Assembly: GCA_028139285.1 (NCBI GenBank)
Contig: JAOINI010000001.1
Location: 62,001-126,000 of the forward strand
Direction: 5' to 3'
Length of the DNA: 64,000 nucleotides
Origin: Candidatus Pelagibacter sp.
GTDB lineage: Bacteria > Pseudomonadota > Alphaproteobacteria > Pelagibacterales > Pelagibacteraceae
The position numbers and the translations under genes are program-made. Positions 1 to 10,371 of the stretch are shown one piece after another. The notes beneath the pieces were generated by a model that searched no databases, had not been told where the DNA came from, and worked only from the letters and a program-made list of their open reading frames with translations. Position 1 is the stretch's first letter, and every line of letters starts with the position of its first letter.

Positions 1-500
1 ATCTCAAATAATGCACTATTTTGCTTTTCCGATATCAAAATAACATTTTTTTGATTTTTCTTAATTTTATTTATAAAAAAAAAATTTGAGATCGTTTCAG
101 TTGTATTGCCTGATTTAGATATTACAATAAATAGAACAGAATTTTTATTTATATTTTGTTTAAAGTTTAAAGTATTATCATAATCTATATTATCAAAAAA
201 AAATAATTTCTTTTTAATTTTTTTCTCTAAAAATTTAAATATTGCATGAGTTCCAAGGATAGACCCCCCCATTCCAATAATTGCAATATTTTTATACATT
301 TTAAATCTTTTCAAATCTCTTACTTTGAAATTGAGACTGAAATCTTTACTTAAAATGTTGTATACATTTTCTGGTTCTTCGATTAGGTCGGAAACTTCTT
401 TCTCAATTTTCAAATATTTTTTATGAAATTTATTAGATAGTTTTTTACTTAAATATTTTGGATATATATTATTTTTGAATATGAAATTATTATTTTTCAC
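1..500 (-). CDS. pgi: Glucose-6-phosphate isomerase, N-terminal part (cut by window edge)
   Basis: This gene runs off the left edge, so only about the first 166 codons are visible. It would interconvert glucose-6-phosphate and fructose-6-phosphate in the cytoplasm. The visible part contains the SIS-domain glycine-rich segment IGMGGSILGTHAI and the sugar-phosphate-binding segment SKSGNTTETI, both typical of Pgi. The start I choose is a GTG at 500-498, which overlaps the TGA stop of the upstream lipoprotein gene (GTGA), giving translational coupling. The PGI signature further downstream is not visible, so another SIS-domain sugar isomerase cannot be fully excluded. Confidence 0.8.
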   Translation of the reverse strand, partial: MKNNNFIFKNNIYPKYLSKKLSNKFHKKYLKIEKEVSDLIEEPENVYNILSKDFSLNFKVRDLKRFKMYKNIAIIGMGGSILGTHAIFKFLEKKIKKKLFFFDNIDYDNTLNFKQNINKNSVLFIVISKSGNTTETISNFFFINKIKKNQKNVILISEKQNSALFE

Positions 501-808
501 TTACGTATTCTATCAATTATAGTATCCTCGACTGAAGATGAATTATTTTTTTTTGTTTTATTTGTACTCGGAACTTTCAAAATTTTCTTAATTCTATTTT
601 CATTTTCGCCATCTTTTTTTTTTGATAAAGAACCTGGCTCAGGAATTTTATTAAAATCTGGAGGCAAGACTAGCGGCTCTTTTTTCTTTACTAAAAATTC
701 GTCTGTAGATTTGATTTTTTCATTTCTCAAAACTTTCGCAGCATCTTCAAAGCTAGCACAAGACATTAAGATAAGTGGTATAAACAAAGTTAATAAAATT
801 TTTTTCAT
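497..808 (-). CDS. DUF3035-like small lipoprotein
   Basis: This encodes a 103-residue protein with a lipoprotein signal peptide: a Lys-Lys start, a hydrophobic stretch, and a lipobox ending LMSC, so Cys17 would be lipidated after LspA cleavage. After it come a DEFLV segment and a Pro-rich LVLPPDFNKIPEPG segment. These match the short DUF3035 lipoproteins of alphaproteobacteria, which have an 'APDEF...PL..PPDF' core. The C-terminal half is Lys/Asn-rich and looks disordered. It sits between lspA, one base upstream, and pgi, which overlaps its stop. Its function is unknown. The family call rests on the short motif only. Confidence 0.7.
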   Translation of the reverse strand: MKKILLTLFIPLILMSCASFEDAAKVLRNEKIKSTDEFLVKKKEPLVLPPDFNKIPEPGSLSKKKDGENENRIKKILKVPSTNKTKKNNSSSVEDTIIDRIRK

Positions 809-1300
809 CTATTTATCTTTTATAAAAAAGTTTTTGATTATTAAACATATAACCCCAATAGTAATAAAAATATCAGCAATATTGAATGTAAACCAATGAA
901 AACTGCCATAATGAAGATCAATAAAATCTGGTACAGCTTTAAAGAAAATTCTATCATAAAAATTCCCAAGTGCCCCTCCAATTATTAGAGAAAATGCAGT
1001 TTGATCAAATTTGTCTGATTTCAATGAAATAAGAATTAAAGCAATAACAACTATTCCCACTATTGCGGAAATAGTATTGTATATTAAATTAGAATTTGAA
1101 CTTAAAAGTCCAAATCCAATTCCAGTGTTCCAGATTAAATCGAAATTTATGAAATCGTTAATGTAAATGAGATTAGCATTTAAATTGCTAAGAATGAAGT
1201 TTTTAGAATACCTGTCAATTAAGAAAATAAAAATAATCAGAGAAAACATTAAAATATTTTTTTTTAAAAATATGACTTTATTCATTAGAACTTGCTTCAT
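809..1300 (-). CDS. lspA: Lipoprotein signal peptidase (signal peptidase II)
   Basis: LspA is an inner-membrane aspartyl protease that cleaves prolipoprotein signal peptides after diacylglyceryl addition. The 163-residue protein has four hydrophobic segments. It carries the motifs NTGIGFGLL, GGALGNFYDRI (first catalytic Asp region) and FNIADIFITIG (second catalytic Asp region), in family order. The start lies 23 bases inside the 3' end of ileS, and ileS-lspA is a common bacterial gene pair. The following gene is itself a predicted lipoprotein. An internal Met at residue 6 is an alternative start. Confidence 0.95.
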   Translation of the reverse strand: MKQVLMNKVIFLKKNILMFSLIIFIFLIDRYSKNFILSNLNANLIYINDFINFDLIWNTGIGFGLLSSNSNLIYNTISAIVGIVVIALILISLKSDKFDQTAFSLIIGGALGNFYDRIFFKAVPDFIDLHYGSFHWFTFNIADIFITIGVICLIIKNFFIKDK

Positions 1301-4013
1301 GACACCGATTACATTTTGTTTCTAAAATTTTCCAACATCTTGGACATTTTGATCCTTCCGCTTTTTTCACTTCAATTTTTAAGTCTCCTTTTTTTTCAGT
1401 TTTTTGTTTTAATGCTTTAGAAGTGATAAAGTATTCAGCTAAATCCAAACCTTCTAAAATTTTAAAGTTGTCTTCATCAGTTGAAATAGTTAAATCAGCT
1501 TCTAAACTTGAGCCTATTATTTTTTTTCCTCTTTTTTCTTCAATAGCTATATTTGCGACTTGTTTTATTTTGTACAAGCTCGTCCATTTTTTGCTTAATT
1601 TTAGATTCTCCCAATCATTTGGAATTTTTGGAAAATATTTCTCATGGATACTATTTTTTTCCTTTCCTACTAAATTATAAATTTCCTCTGAAGTAAACAC
1701 CAATATCGGTGCAAACCATTTTAATAGGCACTCTAAAATAATGTTCATGACAATTACACAGTTTTTTCTTTTTTTTGAATTTAGGCTGTCACAGTAAAGA
1801 GTGTCTTTTCTAATATCAAAATAAAATGAAGAAAGGTCTAAAGTACAAAAATTTAATAATTCTTTATAAAGTTTATGAAAATTATATTTATAAAAATTAT
1901 CTTTAAAAGCTTGCTCAACTTCAAATAATCTATGTAATATGAACTGCTCTAGCTCTTCAAATTCTTTAAATTTAATTTCTTGAAAAACTTGTGGATTAAA
2001 TTCATCTTTCAAATTTCCAAGCATATACCTAAAAGTATTTCTTATTTTTCTGTAAGATTCTGCGTGCTGAGACAATATAGTCTTATCAATTCTTATATCC
2101 TCAGCATAATCGGAGGCAGCGACCCAAAGTCTAAGTATATCTGCTCCATAGTTTTTAAGGATATCTTCAGGTAAAATTACATTACCTAATGATTTTGACA
2201 TTTTTAAACCTTTTCCATCTACAACAAAACCATGTGATAAAATATTTTCAAAAGGTGCTTTTCCCCTAGTCCCGCAGGACTCTAACAGCGAGGAATGAAA
2301 CCAGCCTCTGTGTTGATCGGAGCCTTCTAAATACATGTCTGCTGGCCATTTAAGTTCTTTTCTTTTTTCAAGAACAAAGCTATGAGTAGAACCGCTATCA
2401 AACCATACCTCTACAATATCATTTAATTTTTCATAATCAGCAGGATTATAATCTTCTCCAAGAAAAATTTTAGGATCATCTGAAAACCAACAGTCTGAGC
2501 CTTGTTCTTCATAAATTTTTGCGATTCTATCTATTACTTTTTGATCTCTTAATGGTTCTTTAGTTTTTTTGTTAATAAAAATTGGCAGTGGCACACCCCA
2601 AACCCTTTGCCTTGAAACACACCAGTCTGGTCTTCCTTCAATCATAGATAGTAATCGCTCTTTACCTTTGCTAGGATAAAAAGTAGTTTCATTAATTGCT
2701 TTTATTGCTTTAGATCTTAAATCATTATGTTTCATTGAAATAAACCATTGAGGTGTTGCCCTGTAAATTAAAGGTGCTTTTGATCTCCATGAATGTGGGT
2801 AGCTATGATTTAACTTTCCATCTTTAAGTAATTTATTTTGGTCTTTTAATTTTTCAATTATAATTTTATCTGCTTTAAAAATATGCGTATTTTGGAAATA
2901 AGGTATTTCACTAGTATAAAGACCAGAACTATCAACAGTATATAACGAAGGGATATTGTTTTTTAAACATAAATTAAAATCGTCAGGACCATGGCTTGGA
3001 GCACAATGAACGACCCCAGTTCCTTGTTCTAAATTAACAAACTGTGCATCTAGCATTGGCACATCATAGTCAAATTTCATATTAAGAAATGGATGATTGC
3101 AAATAACCCCTTTAAATTCTGAGCCTTTAAAAGTTTTAATTTCTTTGAATTTTTTTATCTCGCAATCTTTTACGATTGCGTCAATCAATTTTTTTGCTAC
3201 TACGATTTTCTTTTCTTTAAAATTTTCAAGCTCATCAATTTCTAAAATGGAATATTCAATATTGCTATTAAACGCCAAAGCTTTGTTAGCAGGAATAGTC
3301 CACGGGGTTGTGGTCCAAATTATCACACTAGCATCTTTTAAATAGTCTTTATTGGATGATTTGATTTTAAAAGCAACATAAATTGTATTTGAGGTATGAT
3401 CCAAATATTCGACTTCTGCGTCAGCTAGAGCAGTTTTTTCAACTGTTGACCATAAAACAGGTTTAAAACCCTGATATAAACTTCCATCTAAAAGAAACTT
3501 TCCGAGCTCTCTGACTATTTGAGCTTCTGCTTCAAAACTCATTGTAGAATAATAATTTTCAAAATCTCCAACTACACCGAGTCTTTTAAATTCTTTTATA
3601 TGAACATTAATCCAATTTTTAGCGAATTCCCTACATTCCTGTCTAAAATCTTTAATTGGAACATCATCTTTGCTCCTCTTCCTTTTTTTGTACTGTTCCT
3701 CAATTTTCCACTCTATAGGTAAACCGTGACAATCCCATCCAGGCACATATATGGAGTCTTTGCCATCCATTTGATGGAAACGAGAAATCATATCTTTTAA
3801 TATTTTATTAAGTGCAGTACCCATATGTATGTGGCCATTGGCATATGGAGGGCCATCATGAAGTACAAATTTTTCTTTTCCTTTTGAAATTTTTCTTAAT
3901 TTTTCAAAAATTTTATTTTGATCCCATTTTTTCAAAATCTCCGGTTCTTTGGTTGGTAAACTTGCTTTCATTGAAAAAGCTGTTTTTGGTAATTGTAATG
4001 AGTCTTTAGACAT
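1278..4013 (-). CDS. ileS: Isoleucyl-tRNA synthetase
   Basis: This is a class I aminoacyl-tRNA synthetase charging tRNA-Ile, 911 residues and full length for the bacterial form. The HIGH motif is seen as HIHMG at about residues 61-65, after PPYANG. The KMSKS loop is present as GLKMSKSLGN. The editing (CP1) domain has TTTPWTIPAN, and the tRNA-contact segment WCVSRQRVWGVP is intact. The C-terminus ends in the zinc-binding cysteines CPRCWK...CNRC. The start overlaps the end of ribF by 8 bases, and its 3' end overlaps lspA. Confidence 0.98.
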   Translation of the reverse strand: MSKDSLQLPKTAFSMKASLPTKEPEILKKWDQNKIFEKLRKISKGKEKFVLHDGPPYANGHIHMGTALNKILKDMISRFHQMDGKDSIYVPGWDCHGLPIEWKIEEQYKKRKRSKDDVPIKDFRQECREFAKNWINVHIKEFKRLGVVGDFENYYSTMSFEAEAQIVRELGKFLLDGSLYQGFKPVLWSTVEKTALADAEVEYLDHTSNTIYVAFKIKSSNKDYLKDASVIIWTTTPWTIPANKALAFNSNIEYSILEIDELENFKEKKIVVAKKLIDAIVKDCEIKKFKEIKTFKGSEFKGVICNHPFLNMKFDYDVPMLDAQFVNLEQGTGVVHCAPSHGPDDFNLCLKNNIPSLYTVDSSGLYTSEIPYFQNTHIFKADKIIIEKLKDQNKLLKDGKLNHSYPHSWRSKAPLIYRATPQWFISMKHNDLRSKAIKAINETTFYPSKGKERLLSMIEGRPDWCVSRQRVWGVPLPIFINKKTKEPLRDQKVIDRIAKIYEEQGSDCWFSDDPKIFLGEDYNPADYEKLNDIVEVWFDSGSTHSFVLEKRKELKWPADMYLEGSDQHRGWFHSSLLESCGTRGKAPFENILSHGFVVDGKGLKMSKSLGNVILPEDILKNYGADILRLWVAASDYAEDIRIDKTILSQHAESYRKIRNTFRYMLGNLKDEFNPQVFQEIKFKEFEELEQFILHRLFEVEQAFKDNFYKYNFHKLYKELLNFCTLDLSSFYFDIRKDTLYCDSLNSKKRKNCVIVMNIILECLLKWFAPILVFTSEEIYNLVGKEKNSIHEKYFPKIPNDWENLKLSKKWTSLYKIKQVANIAIEEKRGKKIIGSSLEADLTISTDEDNFKILEGLDLAEYFITSKALKQKTEKKGDLKIEVKKAEGSKCPRCWKILETKCNRCHEASSNE

Positions 4014-4923
4014 TATAATTTTTTGCCTTTTTAATATCAGTTTTTATTTGTTTCTTAAGATATTCAATATTTTTAAATTTTTTCTCACCTCTAATAAATT
4101 TTTTAAAAGTTACACTTATTACTTTATTATATAAATTTTTATTAATTCCAAAGATATTTGTTTCTAATAATAAGCTTTGACCATTAAAAGTAGGTCTGTA
4201 ACCAATATTAGCTATACCTTTTTTGTTGAAATCACTAGTTTTTACTTTTACTGCGTAAACACCAAGTCTTGGAACTACGTAATTTCCCATTTTAAGATTA
4301 CATGTTGGAAATCCTATTTTTCGACCTCTTTTTTTTCCCTTGATAACCTTGCCATCTATTACCCAGTTTCTATTGAGCAGTTTATTAACCTCTGTAATTT
4401 GTCCATCCCTTATTTTTTTTCTTATTAAGGTTGAAGAAATTAATTTATTTTTCTTTTTTAAAGGTTTGATGACTAAGTTTTTATAATTGAATTTTTTTTC
4501 AAATTTTTTGAGTGTTTTAATACTCCCGCTTCTTTTAAACCCAAATCTAAAATTTTTACTGACATACAAAAATTTACATTTTGTTTTTTTAAATATTATT
4601 TTTTCAATGAATTGTTCGGCAGACAATTTTGAAAATTTACTGTTAAATTTTATGATTATAAGAAAATCAATTTTTAATTTTTTGAATTGATTTATCTTTT
4701 GATGCAATGAATTAATTCTATGACTCTTGATTCTTTTATCAAAAAACATTACAGGCATCGGTTCAAAAGTCATTATTCCAAATGGCAGTTTATTTTTCAC
4801 AGCTTTTTTTTTTGCATCAAGAATAACTTTCTGATGACCTAAATGTACACCATCAAAATTTCCTATTGCGAGCACACCTTCGCGATGTCTCTTTTGTAAA
4901 TGTGCATTATTGTAAGTCTTCAT
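4006..4923 (-). CDS. ribF: Bifunctional riboflavin kinase / FAD synthetase
   Basis: RibF converts riboflavin to FMN and then to FAD. The 305-residue protein has an N-terminal nucleotidyltransferase domain with GNFDGVHLGHQ (HLGH at residues 27-30) and STLIRKKI. The C-terminal flavokinase domain carries GRKIGFPTCNL and, near the end, LLETNIFGINKNLY. It lies in a minus-strand chain with the HAD hydrolase upstream (one base apart) and ileS downstream (8-base overlap). The ribF-ileS-lspA order is common in proteobacteria. Confidence 0.96.
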   Translation of the reverse strand: MKTYNNAHLQKRHREGVLAIGNFDGVHLGHQKVILDAKKKAVKNKLPFGIMTFEPMPVMFFDKRIKSHRINSLHQKINQFKKLKIDFLIIIKFNSKFSKLSAEQFIEKIIFKKTKCKFLYVSKNFRFGFKRSGSIKTLKKFEKKFNYKNLVIKPLKKKNKLISSTLIRKKIRDGQITEVNKLLNRNWVIDGKVIKGKKRGRKIGFPTCNLKMGNYVVPRLGVYAVKVKTSDFNKKGIANIGYRPTFNGQSLLLETNIFGINKNLYNKVISVTFKKFIRGEKKFKNIEYLKKQIKTDIKKAKNYNV

Positions 4924-4924
4924 A

Positions 4925-5731
4925 TTACCAAGTTAATTCTTTTTGAAAAAAATTTATTCTGACGTTGTATGCTTTTGAAAGTTTATTTAAATCTGAGATT
5001 TTATTCATTTCTTTTCTATGAACGCCGCTTGTAATAAACATACAATCTAAATCAAGATTATTTGCACCCTTTATATCAGTTCTTAAATTATCCCCAATGG
5101 CTAAGACTTTTTCATTTTTTTCAAAGCATAAATTATAAACTTCAGGGTGAGGTTTTCCAAAATATGAAACTTTTCCACCAAGTTCCTCGAAGACCTTTGC
5201 AATCGAACCTGCGCACAATTCTTCTATGTCACCCCTGTGAACAGTTAAATCAGGGTTTGTACAAACTAATTTTTTAGAAATATATTTTTTTAAAAATCCT
5301 TTATAAAAATTTAAATCATTATCGTAATCATCAAACAAACCAGTACACAATATAAAGTCACATTTATCAATATTGGTTTTATTTTCTTTAACTTCATCAT
5401 AAACTGAAGTATCTCTAGGTGGACCTAAATGAAAAAAAGTTTTGCCAAATTTATTTTGATTTATTGCACGCATTGCAGCTTCGCCAGATGTCATAACGCA
5501 TGATAAATATTTTTTATCCATTCCCATTTTTAGTAAAAAATTTATTACTTTTAGACTAGGTCTTGGGGCATTTGATAAAAAAATGATTTTTTTTGAGTTT
5601 TTGCTCAAATTTTCTATTGCTTCCATAGCTTTAGGATTTAACTTGATCCCATTATGCATAACACCCCACAGGTCTATTATAAAAGTGTCATAATTATTAA
5701 ATATTTCTGACAGGTGACTAAGCTCTCTCAA
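4925..5731 (-). CDS. HAD-superfamily class IIA hydrolase (TIGR01459-type)
   Basis: This 268-residue NagD-like HAD phosphatase has the nucleophile motif DLWGVMHNG near residue 20, a FLSNAPRPS motif II, and the late motif AIGDNLRTDIKGAN that binds Mg. The Gly-rich cap-domain turn HLGPPRD is typical of the alphaproteobacterial subfamily annotated as TIGR01459. The physiological substrate of this subfamily is unknown to me. It is the first gene of a minus-strand run into ribF-ileS-lspA and is divergent from groES. Confidence 0.85.
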   Translation of the reverse strand: MRELSHLSEIFNNYDTFIIDLWGVMHNGIKLNPKAMEAIENLSKNSKKIIFLSNAPRPSLKVINFLLKMGMDKKYLSCVMTSGEAAMRAINQNKFGKTFFHLGPPRDTSVYDEVKENKTNIDKCDFILCTGLFDDYDNDLNFYKGFLKKYISKKLVCTNPDLTVHRGDIEELCAGSIAKVFEELGGKVSYFGKPHPEVYNLCFEKNEKVLAIGDNLRTDIKGANNLDLDCMFITSGVHRKEMNKISDLNKLSKAYNVRINFFQKELTW

Positions 5732-5803
5732 TTTATTTATCTTTCTATTCTTTTAATAATCAAAAATTCTTGTATTTTCGAGGTTTTTTAATGACTTTTG
5801 CCT

Positions 5804-5832
5804 CTTGAAATCTAGTAAAAAACACACCATAT
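5804..5832 (+). promoter_or_regulatory. RpoH (sigma-32) type heat-shock promoter of groESL
   Basis: CTTGAAA at 5804-5810 is followed after 14 bases by CACCAT (5825-5830), extending to CACCATAT. This is close to the sigma-32 consensus CTTGAAA-N13/14-CCCCAT. It lies 36 bases upstream of the groES start, and an AGGAG ribosome-binding site stands at 5854-5858. No CIRCE inverted repeat (TTAGCACTC-N9-GAGTGCTAA) is visible in the spacer. Confidence 0.7.
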
Positions 5833-5867
5833 CAACACTACATTAAAATTTATAGGAGAAAATACGT

Positions 5868-7840
<1,973 letters not shown>

Positions 7841-7867
7841 ACTCAAAAGCCCTTCTCAAAAATTCAT

Positions 7868-7906
7868 AATCCCCAAGAAAATAAAGGCTTCTTGGGGATT
7901 TTTTTT
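7868..7906 (+). terminator. Rho-independent terminator of groESL
   Basis: A perfect 12-bp inverted repeat pairs AATCCCCAAGAA (7868-7879) with TTCTTGGGGATT (7889-7900) across a 9-base loop. A run of T at 7899-7906 follows. It stands just after the groEL stop and isolates the operon from the following sulfation cassette. Confidence 0.93.
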
Positions 7907-7969
7907 GTCGACTATATAATAAATTTATTTAATATCATTTTTTCTAGGAAATTTTAAAAACTTAACTAT

Positions 7970-8743
7970 ATGAAAATTCTAATAATGGGTTTACCCGGAG
8001 CAGGTAAAACAACTCTAGCATCAAAACTTGTGAAATTGTTAAACGCGAAATGGTTGAATGCTGACGAAGTAAGAAAAGAAGCAAATGATTGGGACTTTTC
8101 TTTAGAGGGTAGAAATAGACAAGCTAAAAGGATGGCAGATTTTGCTAATAAATATAAATTAGAAGGTAAAATAGTTATTGCTGACTTTGTTTGTCCTACG
8201 CCGAAAGGGCGTGAATTATTTGCCCCTGATATCTTGATTTGGGTCGACACAATCAAAGAAGGAAGATTTGAAGATACTAATAAAGTTTTTATCCAACCAG
8301 AAAAATTTGATTTTAGAGTTACAGAAAAAAATGCTGAAATTTGGTCGATTAAAATAGCTGATAAATTAAAGCCCTATAAATGGGATAATAAAAAACCGAC
8401 TGCTCAAATGCTCGGAAGATGGCAACCTTGGCATTTAGGACATCAAACATTATTTGAAGAAATAATAAAAAAGACTGGTCAAGTTATTATTATGGTAAGA
8501 GATGTACAAGGTGTTGACGATAATCCCTTTGATTTTGATACTATCAAAAAAACAATAGATGAAAAATTAAGTCCAGATTTTAAAGGTAGGTTCAAAATTA
8601 TACTTGTGCCTAATATTACAAATATTTGTTATGGGCGAGGAGTTGGATATAAATTAGAAGAAATTGTTTTACCTGAAAAAATACAAGACATATCAGCAAC
8701 AAAAATAAGAAAACAATTAAGAGATCAGGGTAAATTAAAATAA
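7970..8743 (+). CDS. APS-kinase-like / HxGH nucleotidyltransferase fusion protein
   Basis: The protein has 257 residues in two parts. Residues 1-140 resemble adenylylsulfate kinase: P-loop GLPGAGKTTLA, a LNADEVR segment equivalent to the APS-kinase LDGDNVR, and FSLEGRNRQAKR. Residues 140-257 are a small nucleotidyltransferase domain with GRWQPWHLGHQ (HxGH) and a C-terminal ISATKIRKQL, matching the ISxTxxR motif of the cytidylyltransferase/PPAT/NadM superfamily. A canonical ATP sulfurylase is much larger. The next gene, 10 bases on, is a sulfotransferase, so production of activated sulfate (PAPS) is a reasonable inference but not shown. A sugar- or alcohol-activating kinase/nucleotidyltransferase is the main alternative. 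Confidence 0.75.
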   Translation: MKILIMGLPGAGKTTLASKLVKLLNAKWLNADEVRKEANDWDFSLEGRNRQAKRMADFANKYKLEGKIVIADFVCPTPKGRELFAPDILIWVDTIKEGRFEDTNKVFIQPEKFDFRVTEKNAEIWSIKIADKLKPYKWDNKKPTAQMLGRWQPWHLGHQTLFEEIIKKTGQVIIMVRDVQGVDDNPFDFDTIKKTIDEKLSPDFKGRFKIILVPNITNICYGRGVGYKLEEIVLPEKIQDISATKIRKQLRDQGKLK

Positions 8744-8753
8744 CTTTTTTAAA

Positions 8754-9659
8754 ATGATTATTGTTAATTTGGGATTTCCTAAAACTTCAACTACCAACTT
8801 GCAAACTTATTTATATCCAAATTTAAAAAATATTAATTATCTTGGTAGAAATTATAAAAAAATAAATTCAAATTTATTTAATGAACTAAATGATTTTATT
8901 GAAAATAGAAGACATTTTTCAAATTCAGATTTAAATAATTTAACTCGGAATTTTGAGCATTATTGTAAGGAAAACAAAAAAATTCTTATTTCTCAAGAAA
9001 ATTGGGTCGTTCCCTATCAAAAAAATAATTTAACAAATAAAATGGAAATTGTTAGTCAAAAGAATAAATTAACAAATTTATTATTTATTTTAAATAAAAT
9101 TAATATACCATATAAATTTTTCTTTATCCAAAGAGACCTAAAAACCTCAATAGCTTCTCTTTTTGTAACACTTCAGGAGCGTATTCAAATATTATTTGGA
9201 AAAAAATTTTCATCCTTTGATTTTTTTTTAGATCATATTGATAAAAAAAAAGACGGTTGGGAAAATTTGTTGTTATTATTGGATACTTTTAATCTAAATA
9301 AAATTATTAAAATTATTCCGAAAGATAAAATACAAATATTTTATTATAAAGATCTTTTAAATGATAATGAAAAATTTTTGAACAATTTATTAAATTATTT
9401 AGGAACAGAAAAAAATTACGATTTTGACAACATGTTATCAATTCAAACAAGAAAAACTACAAAAAATCAAAGAGGAGATTATGAATTTCAAGTCGAAAAT
9501 AAAATATTAAAATTCTTGAAATTTTTAATTCCAAAGTTTGTGAGAAACAAAATTAATATTATATTAAGAATTAGATTTATTAAAACTTTTTTATTTAAAA
9601 GAATGACAGTAAAAAAAGATAGTGATATTTTAGAAAAAATTATAATTAAATATTTCTAA
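8754..9659 (+). CDS. Sulfotransferase-family protein
   Basis: The protein has 301 residues. The N-terminal GFPKTSTTNLQTYL matches the 5'-phosphosulfate-binding loop (PKSGTT-like) of PAPS-dependent sulfotransferases. The segment IQRDLKTSIASLF at about residues 126-138 matches the 3'-phosphate-binding motif (R-D...S). No membrane segment or signal peptide is visible, so it would act in the cytoplasm on a soluble or glycan-precursor acceptor. It is richer in Asn/Lys/Ile than its neighbours, suggesting an accessory gene. It starts 10 bases after the APS-kinase-like gene and converges on hisG. The acceptor is unknown. Confidence 0.75.
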   Translation: MIIVNLGFPKTSTTNLQTYLYPNLKNINYLGRNYKKINSNLFNELNDFIENRRHFSNSDLNNLTRNFEHYCKENKKILISQENWVVPYQKNNLTNKMEIVSQKNKLTNLLFILNKINIPYKFFFIQRDLKTSIASLFVTLQERIQILFGKKFSSFDFFLDHIDKKKDGWENLLLLLDTFNLNKIIKIIPKDKIQIFYYKDLLNDNEKFLNNLLNYLGTEKNYDFDNMLSIQTRKTTKNQRGDYEFQVENKILKFLKFLIPKFVRNKINIILRIRFIKTFLFKRMTVKKDSDILEKIIIKYF

Positions 9660-9690
9660 TCAATATTAGTATACAATATAAGATGTAATT

Positions 9691-10371
9691 TTATTTTCCT
9701 AAAAAATTTAAAAAAGTGCGTAATTTCTTCGCTTTTTTTTTTGCAAAAAATAAACATGCAGTAGAATTCAATATTAATCCATCTTTTAAAACTCTTAAAT
9801 TATTATCAGCTAAAGTTTTACCAGTTGAAGATATATCGGTAATAATTTCAGAAGATCCAATAAAGGGATATGTTTCTGTAGCTCCAAGACTTGAGATCAA
9901 CTTATATTGTGTAACTCCCCTAGAGATTAAAAATTCATTTGTTAAATTTGGATATTTTGTAGCTACTCTTAACCTGCTGTTTCTTTTAGATCTAATATCA
10001 AATGATACCTCTTCCAGATCAGCAATGGTCTGTACGTCTACCCAGTCTTCTGGCACTGCAACTACAAGGTTAGCATGACCAAAATCCAGTTTTTTGTAGA
10101 CACTTATTTTATTCTGTAAATTTTTATCGGACTCTTGTAGGAGATCCAGACCAGATACACCTATGTCTAAAGTTCCATCTCCTAGTCTTTGGATGATTTC
10201 TTTAGCGTGGAGAAAGATAATCTTAATATTTGACTCATTTTCAATAGAACCGAAATAATTTCTATCTTTTTCACTCTGTAAAATCTTATAACCACTGTCA
10301 TTAAAAAATGATATTGTTTTGTCTTTTAACCTTCCTTTACTCGGTAAGCCTATGGTAATAAAGTCTTTCAT
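9691..10371 (-). CDS. hisG: ATP phosphoribosyltransferase catalytic subunit, short form
   Basis: HisG performs the first step of histidine synthesis (ATP + PRPP to PR-ATP). At 226 residues it is the short form, which lacks the C-terminal regulatory domain and needs HisZ. It shows GLPSKGRLKDKT at the N-terminus, DIGVSGLDLL, and the PRPP-loop region LGATETYPFIGSSEIITDI. The start overlaps the hisZ stop by 4 bases, consistent with co-expression of an HisZG complex. Confidence 0.95.
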   Translation of the reverse strand: MKDFITIGLPSKGRLKDKTISFFNDSGYKILQSEKDRNYFGSIENESNIKIIFLHAKEIIQRLGDGTLDIGVSGLDLLQESDKNLQNKISVYKKLDFGHANLVVAVPEDWVDVQTIADLEEVSFDIRSKRNSRLRVATKYPNLTNEFLISRGVTQYKLISSLGATETYPFIGSSEIITDISSTGKTLADNNLRVLKDGLILNSTACLFFAKKKAKKLRTFLNFLGK

